64,000 nucleotides of DNA from an uncultured Clostridia bacterium (lineage in GTDB: Bacteria; Bacillota; Clostridia; Oscillospirales; Ruminococcaceae). Where the stretch lies: the NCBI GenBank assembly GCA_937891895.1, contig CALATN010000218.1, positions 1 through 64,000 on the forward strand. Direction: 5' to 3'. A model generated the notes under the pieces. The model made no database searches, was not told the DNA's origin, and was given only the letters and a program-made list of their open reading frames with translations. The translations under genes and the position numbers were made by a program. Of this stretch, positions 60,193-64,000 are shown piece after piece (within the stretch, counting starts at the first letter, position 1; the number at the start of each line of letters is the position of its first letter).

Positions 60193-62268
60193 GTGAAAAA
60201 TATATTGAATAACTCGGTAACGGTATTCGTTATCCTGGCAATATTCCTGATTATCATACCGCTTCCTACCTGGCTGCTGGATATGCTTTTTGTTGTGAAT
60301 ATTGCGCTGTCACTGGTTATTCTTCTTTTTACAATGTATATCAAGGAGCCTCTGGAATTGTCAATTTTCCCGTCAATGCTCCTTATTACAACAATATTCA
60401 GACTCGGTCTGAATATTTCTTCAACACGTCTTATCCTGATGAATCAGGGTAACGCGGGTCAGATAGTAAAATCCTTCGGTCAATTCGTAATGGGCGGTAA
60501 CGCCGTTATCGGATTTATCGTATTTATACTTATCACTGTAGTTCAGATGCTCGTTGTTACAAAGGGTGCTGAACGAGTTGCTGAAGTAACAGCAAGATTT
60601 ACCCTCGATGCTATGCCCGGTAAGCAGATGGCTATTGACGCCGACCTTAACTCGGGTATCATCACAGAGGACGAAGCAAAGCTGCGTCGTCTGAAAATTC
60701 AGCGTGAGTCCGATTTCTTCGGCGCTATGGACGGTGCTTCCAAGTTCGTTAAGGGTGACGCAACCTTCTCTATTGTTGCGGCAATCGTTAACCTGTTGGG
60801 CGGCGCTGTAATGGGTCTTATCTTTGACGGAATGGAATTCATGGAAGTGCTTAGCGTTTACTCACTGGCAACAGTTGGTGACGGTCTTTGTTCACAGGTA
60901 CCTGCGCTGCTGATTTCCACATCAATGGGTATGATTGTTACCCGAAGTGCTTCCGAAGATACTCTTAACTCCGATATTCTGGGGCAGATGCGTGCGCAGC
61001 CAATGGTAATGCTTATCGCAGGCGGCGTAATGATTATTATGATGCTTATCCCGGGATTTCCGAAGGTTCAGCTTTGCGTACTTGGTGTTGCACTTATTGT
61101 GCTCGGTACGATGCTTCTTCGTTCTCAGAATCAGGCGGCTGTACAGACAGATGCTGCCGTGCAGGAAATGGAAGCCCACAAGGAAGCTCTTTCCGAAATG
61201 GAGTATTACAAGGACATCGACAACGTGTACAAGCTGCTTAACGTTGAGCCGATTGAAATGGAATTCGGCTACAGCCTTATTCCGCTTGCTGACGAAAATT
61301 CAGGCGGTACGCTTATCGAGCGTGTCGTAATTTTCAGAAAACAGTTTGCTATGGATATGGGTATGGTATTCCCGTCGGTAAGAATGACCGATAACCAGCA
61401 TATCAACCCTAACCAATATGTTATAAAAATCAAGGGTGAGGTTGTTGCTCAGGCGGAAATCCTGATGGACCACTACCTTGCTCTCGACAGCGGAAGTGTT
61501 ACAAAAGAGGTTGACGGTATCGATACTGTTGAGCCTGCGTTCAATATTCCCGCGAGATGGATTTCCGAGCAGAACAAGCTTCGTGCGGAAATCGCAGGCT
61601 ATACGCTTATTGACCCGACATCCGTAATCATTACGCACTTGTCGGAAATTATAAAGAACTATTCTCACGAGCTGCTTTCAAGACAGGATGTCAAGACTAT
61701 GCTTGACAAGCTGAAGACTACTAACCCGACAATTGTTGAGGATATTGTTCCGAATGTTGTTTCTCCTGCGTATTTGCAGAAGGTGCTTTGCCTGCTGCTC
61801 AAGGAGGGTGTGCCTATCCGTGACCTCCAGACTATTCTGGAAACAATTGCGGATAATCAGCACAATATGAAGGATGTTGACATTACGACAGAATATGTAC
61901 GTCAGGCACTCAAGCGAACTATTACACGACGTTTTTCCGACGGCGGTCAGATAAGAGTGCTTACTCTCGATACCGAAACGGAAAACAAGATTGTCGCATC
62001 GGTAAAGAAATCCGAGCAGGGCTCATATCTTGCAATGGACCCGCAGTCAATTCAGGAGCTTATTGCTTCGCTTAATGAACAGATTGACAAGGTCAAGGAT
62101 GTTGTTCCTATGCCGATTGTACTTACATCGCCTATCGTGCGTATATATTTCAAGAAGCTGATTGACCAGTTCATCCCGAATGTTACGGTGCTTTCCTTCA
62201 GTGAGATTGATAATTCCGTGCAGATTCAGGCTGTAGGCAATGTTACAATTGAGGGTGCTATGGTTTAA
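60193..62268 (+). CDS. flhA: Flagellar export protein FlhA
   Basis: This 691-residue FHIPEP-family protein has about eight membrane segments in the first 310 residues. They include VVNIALSLVILLFTMYIKEP and the region AERVAEVTARFTLDAMPGKQMAIDADLNSG. The large cytoplasmic domain docks chaperones. The start is GTG 60193 after AAAGGCAGG. In many Clostridia flhF and flhG follow; here the sigma factor gene follows at once. Confidence 0.96.
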   Translation: MKNILNNSVTVFVILAIFLIIIPLPTWLLDMLFVVNIALSLVILLFTMYIKEPLELSIFPSMLLITTIFRLGLNISSTRLILMNQGNAGQIVKSFGQFVMGGNAVIGFIVFILITVVQMLVVTKGAERVAEVTARFTLDAMPGKQMAIDADLNSGIITEDEAKLRRLKIQRESDFFGAMDGASKFVKGDATFSIVAAIVNLLGGAVMGLIFDGMEFMEVLSVYSLATVGDGLCSQVPALLISTSMGMIVTRSASEDTLNSDILGQMRAQPMVMLIAGGVMIIMMLIPGFPKVQLCVLGVALIVLGTMLLRSQNQAAVQTDAAVQEMEAHKEALSEMEYYKDIDNVYKLLNVEPIEMEFGYSLIPLADENSGGTLIERVVIFRKQFAMDMGMVFPSVRMTDNQHINPNQYVIKIKGEVVAQAEILMDHYLALDSGSVTKEVDGIDTVEPAFNIPARWISEQNKLRAEIAGYTLIDPTSVIITHLSEIIKNYSHELLSRQDVKTMLDKLKTTNPTIVEDIVPNVVSPAYLQKVLCLLLKEGVPIRDLQTILETIADNQHNMKDVDITTEYVRQALKRTITRRFSDGGQIRVLTLDTETENKIVASVKKSEQGSYLAMDPQSIQELIASLNEQIDKVKDVVPMPIVLTSPIVRIYFKKLIDQFIPNVTVLSFSEIDNSVQIQAVGNVTIEGAMV

Positions 62269-62330
62269 AAATGACAGTTAATTAACGTGGGTGCGGATTG
62301 ACAGGCTGCACTGAGGCGGAGGTGAGTTTT

Positions 62331-63095
62331 GTGGCTGATACAGATAAGGAAGCAAGGGCATTACTATTGCTTAAATACAAGGAAACAGGCGACAAGGCTC
62401 TCCGAAACGGTGTAATTCTTGCGTATATGAGCATTGTCAAGTATGCCGCTATGTCTACACGAAATATGTATCTCAAGTTTGCCGAAACAGATGATATCAT
62501 CAATGAGGCAACGCTTGCGCTGATGAGTGCGATTGACAGCTTTGACCCTGCAAAGGGAGTAAAGTTCGAAACCTATGCTTCAATTAAGGTAAGAGGTGCA
62601 ATTATCGACTTTATCAGACGTCAGGATTTTGTCCCGAGAAATATAAGACGATTTGCAAAGGAATACGATGCCGCTTACTCAATTCTTTACAGTGAGCTTG
62701 ACCGCGAGCCGACTGCACAGGAAATTGCCGACTATATGAAGCTTCCCGTTGAAAAGCTGGAAAGCTGCACTGCTCAGGCTGCTGCTGCACAGACCTTTTC
62801 TTTTGAGGAAATGGTTATGGAAGGCGGATTTGATATTCCCGACAAGGCTGACGAGGACGGAATGTGGTCTGCTGAGGCAGGCTTGCACCGAAAGGAAAAG
62901 ATGAAGTATCTTGCAGATGCGATACGTTCCCTGAAAGAAAGAGAAAGGCTTGTCATAACACTTTATTACTACGAAAGGCTGAGATTTGCAGATATCGGAA
63001 AGGTTCTTGACGTTTCCGAAAGCCGTGTTTGTCAGATTCATTCACAGGCTGTTGTAAAGATGAAAAAATATCTGATGGATAATTTTGTGAACTAA
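62331..63095 (+). CDS. fliA: Sigma-28 factor for flagellar/motility genes
   Basis: This protein of about 254 residues has sigma region 2 (DDIINEATLALMSAIDSFDP, then TYASIKVRGAIIDFIRRQDF), region 3 (YDAAYSILYSELDREPTAQE) and region 4 (RLRFADIGKVLDVSESRVCQIHSQAVVKMK). That is the FliA/SigD pattern. It should drive late genes such as flagellin, which are outside the window. GTG 62331 is preceded by GGAGGTGAG, so the in-frame TTG at 62298 is not used. No anti-sigma factor gene (flgM) is adjacent. Confidence 0.94.
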   Translation: MADTDKEARALLLLKYKETGDKALRNGVILAYMSIVKYAAMSTRNMYLKFAETDDIINEATLALMSAIDSFDPAKGVKFETYASIKVRGAIIDFIRRQDFVPRNIRRFAKEYDAAYSILYSELDREPTAQEIADYMKLPVEKLESCTAQAAAAQTFSFEEMVMEGGFDIPDKADEDGMWSAEAGLHRKEKMKYLADAIRSLKERERLVITLYYYERLRFADIGKVLDVSESRVCQIHSQAVVKMKKYLMDNFVN

Positions 63096-63106
63096 GGAGG
63101 AAATTT

Positions 63107-63862
63107 ATGCTCAGAGGTTACTACACCGCCGCTAACGGTATGATTAACGAGCAGAGAATTCTCAACGTTATTACGAATAATATGGCCAACGCAAAGACTG
63201 CAGGTTACAAGTCCGATGAGGCTATCCCTACAACCTTTGCTGAGGAGCTTCTTCTTATAAATGGCAATCACAGCGATACGGGAACAATCCGCTACCGCAC
63301 AATCAATCATACATTCACAGACCTTGAACAGGGTACTTTTGAAAATACAGGCTCACGTCTTGATATGGCTATCGTGGGCAATGTTTATTTCAACATAGAA
63401 GACCGCCGCACAGGAGAAACTCTCCTTAGCAGAAATGGTCAGTTCACCATAAACGGCGAGGGTTACCTTACACTCGGTTCAAGCGGCTACGTTCTTGACG
63501 GCAACGGTCAGCGCATTCAGCTTGGTACTGCTGATTTCAAGGTTGACCGTTTCGGCACGATTACCGTTGATGACGGACGTGTGTTTGACCTCGGTTTAAC
63601 TTATATCGCAGCAGGTACGGATATTGAAAAGGTTGACGATAATCTTATGCGTCCTTATGATGGAACTGCTTTGAATGCTGTTCCCGCTGACGAAAATTAC
63701 GAAATCAAGCAGGGCTGGTATGAGCGTTCAAATGTAGACGTTGCCGAAGAAACTATAAAGGCAATGGACTCGCAGCACGTTTTCACAGCTTGCAGCACGG
63801 CTCTTAAAATAATCAACAGCGTAAATCAGGTTGCAGCAAACGATCTGTCAAGAGTAAACTAA
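63107..63862 (+). CDS. Flagellar basal-body rod protein, FlgF/FlhO type
   Basis: This 251-residue rod protein starts MLRGYYTAANGMINEQRILN with NNMANAKTAGYKSDE, and ends YERSNVDVAEETIKAMDSQHVFTACSTALKIIN, the rod/hook terminal motifs. The first of two rod genes behind fliA corresponds to FlhO (FlgF-like) in Bacillus. FlgF and FlgG cannot be separated with certainty by eye, so I leave the symbol open. AAGGAGG precedes the ATG. Confidence 0.88.
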   Translation: MLRGYYTAANGMINEQRILNVITNNMANAKTAGYKSDEAIPTTFAEELLLINGNHSDTGTIRYRTINHTFTDLEQGTFENTGSRLDMAIVGNVYFNIEDRRTGETLLSRNGQFTINGEGYLTLGSSGYVLDGNGQRIQLGTADFKVDRFGTITVDDGRVFDLGLTYIAAGTDIEKVDDNLMRPYDGTALNAVPADENYEIKQGWYERSNVDVAEETIKAMDSQHVFTACSTALKIINSVNQVAANDLSRVN

Positions 63863-63879
63863 GGAAAGGGGAAGCTTAA

Positions 63880-64000
63880 ATGAGTAAAATCGGTTACCAC
63901 ACCGCCGCATCAGGCGTTATGGCGTATCAGATGGCGCTTGACGTTACGGCAAACAATATGGCAAACGTGAACACAAACGGTTTCAAGGCTTCAAGACCTT
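63880..64000 (+). CDS. Second flagellar rod protein (FlgG/FlhP type), partial
   Basis: The first 40 residues are visible before the window ends. They start MSKIGYHTAASGVMAYQMAL and include NNMANVNTNGFKASRP, the N-terminal rod motif. GGAAAGGGG precedes the ATG. It is a paralogue of the preceding gene and probably the second rod protein, FlgG/FlhP. Confidence 0.85.
   Translation, partial: MSKIGYHTAASGVMAYQMALDVTANNMANVNTNGFKASRP

Overview
The window looks like a chromosomal segment of a motile, anaerobic, low-to-mid GC Firmicute of the class Clostridia, most likely an Oscillospirales/Ruminococcaceae gut bacterium (a relative of Eubacterium siraeum would fit, but that is inference). The grounds are RNase Y, a T-box leader, sigma-A type promoters of the TTGACA-N17-TATAAT form, strong AGGAGG ribosome sites with frequent TTG starts, a 2-hydroxyacyl-CoA dehydratase activase, an NPxTG-type surface protein and a Clostridia-style fla operon with fliY, flbD and the TIGR02530 gene. 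No rRNA, tRNA, CRISPR array, phage or insertion sequence was recognised.

Layout. 1-3.3 kb, minus strand: an O-antigen ligase/polymerase-like membrane protein downstream of rny. 3.7-7.5 kb: a T-box riboswitch leading a three-gene operon (small membrane protein, VanW-family protein, thrS). 7.5-9.6 kb: a single gene for an abundant-looking surface protein with two promoters and a long leader. 9.7-21.5 kb: an eight-gene ABC importer locus with a very large substrate-binding protein, two separate permease pairs, an NHL/TPR membrane protein, a YIP1-like membrane protein and a DUF5696-like secreted protein, but no ATPase gene. 21.7-28.7 kb: thyA, folA, sirtuin, lipoprotein, nadC and a dehydratase activase, probably co-transcribed. 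29-30.3 kb: a small membrane-anchored protein and a YjbR-HAD fusion. 30.6-38.4 kb: arginine genes argJ, argB, argD and argF interleaved with two PH-like membrane proteins and two alpha/beta hydrolases. 38.5-39.3 kb: a DUF975-like membrane protein. 39.6-64 kb: the flagellar operon, running flgB-flgC-fliE-fliF-fliG-fliH-fliI-fliJ-fliK-flgD-TIGR02530-flgE-flbD-motA-motB-fliM-fliY-cheY-fliO-fliP-fliQ-fliR-flhB-flhA-fliA-flgF and a second rod gene cut by the window edge.

How it works together. The flagellar block encodes the rod, MS-ring, switch, export apparatus, stator, hook and sigma-28, so it is nearly a complete basal-body programme; filament, fliL, flhF, flhG and most chemotaxis genes are not in the window. 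A perfect palindromic cre-like site lies upstream of its promoter, which suggests carbon-source control of motility. The ABC locus plausibly imports a glycan or oligosaccharide and would need a shared MsmX-type ATPase encoded elsewhere.

The most unusual non-coding feature is the abundance of short, near-perfect hairpins of unrelated sequence packed head to tail in intergenic spaces (notably 28763-28981, 30406-30578, 49844-49951 and 51134-51406). The strongest candidate for an undescribed system is the dual-permease/NHL-TPR/YIP1/DUF5696 locus. The leaders of thyA and flgB also share a 5' hairpin and a ribosome-site motif.
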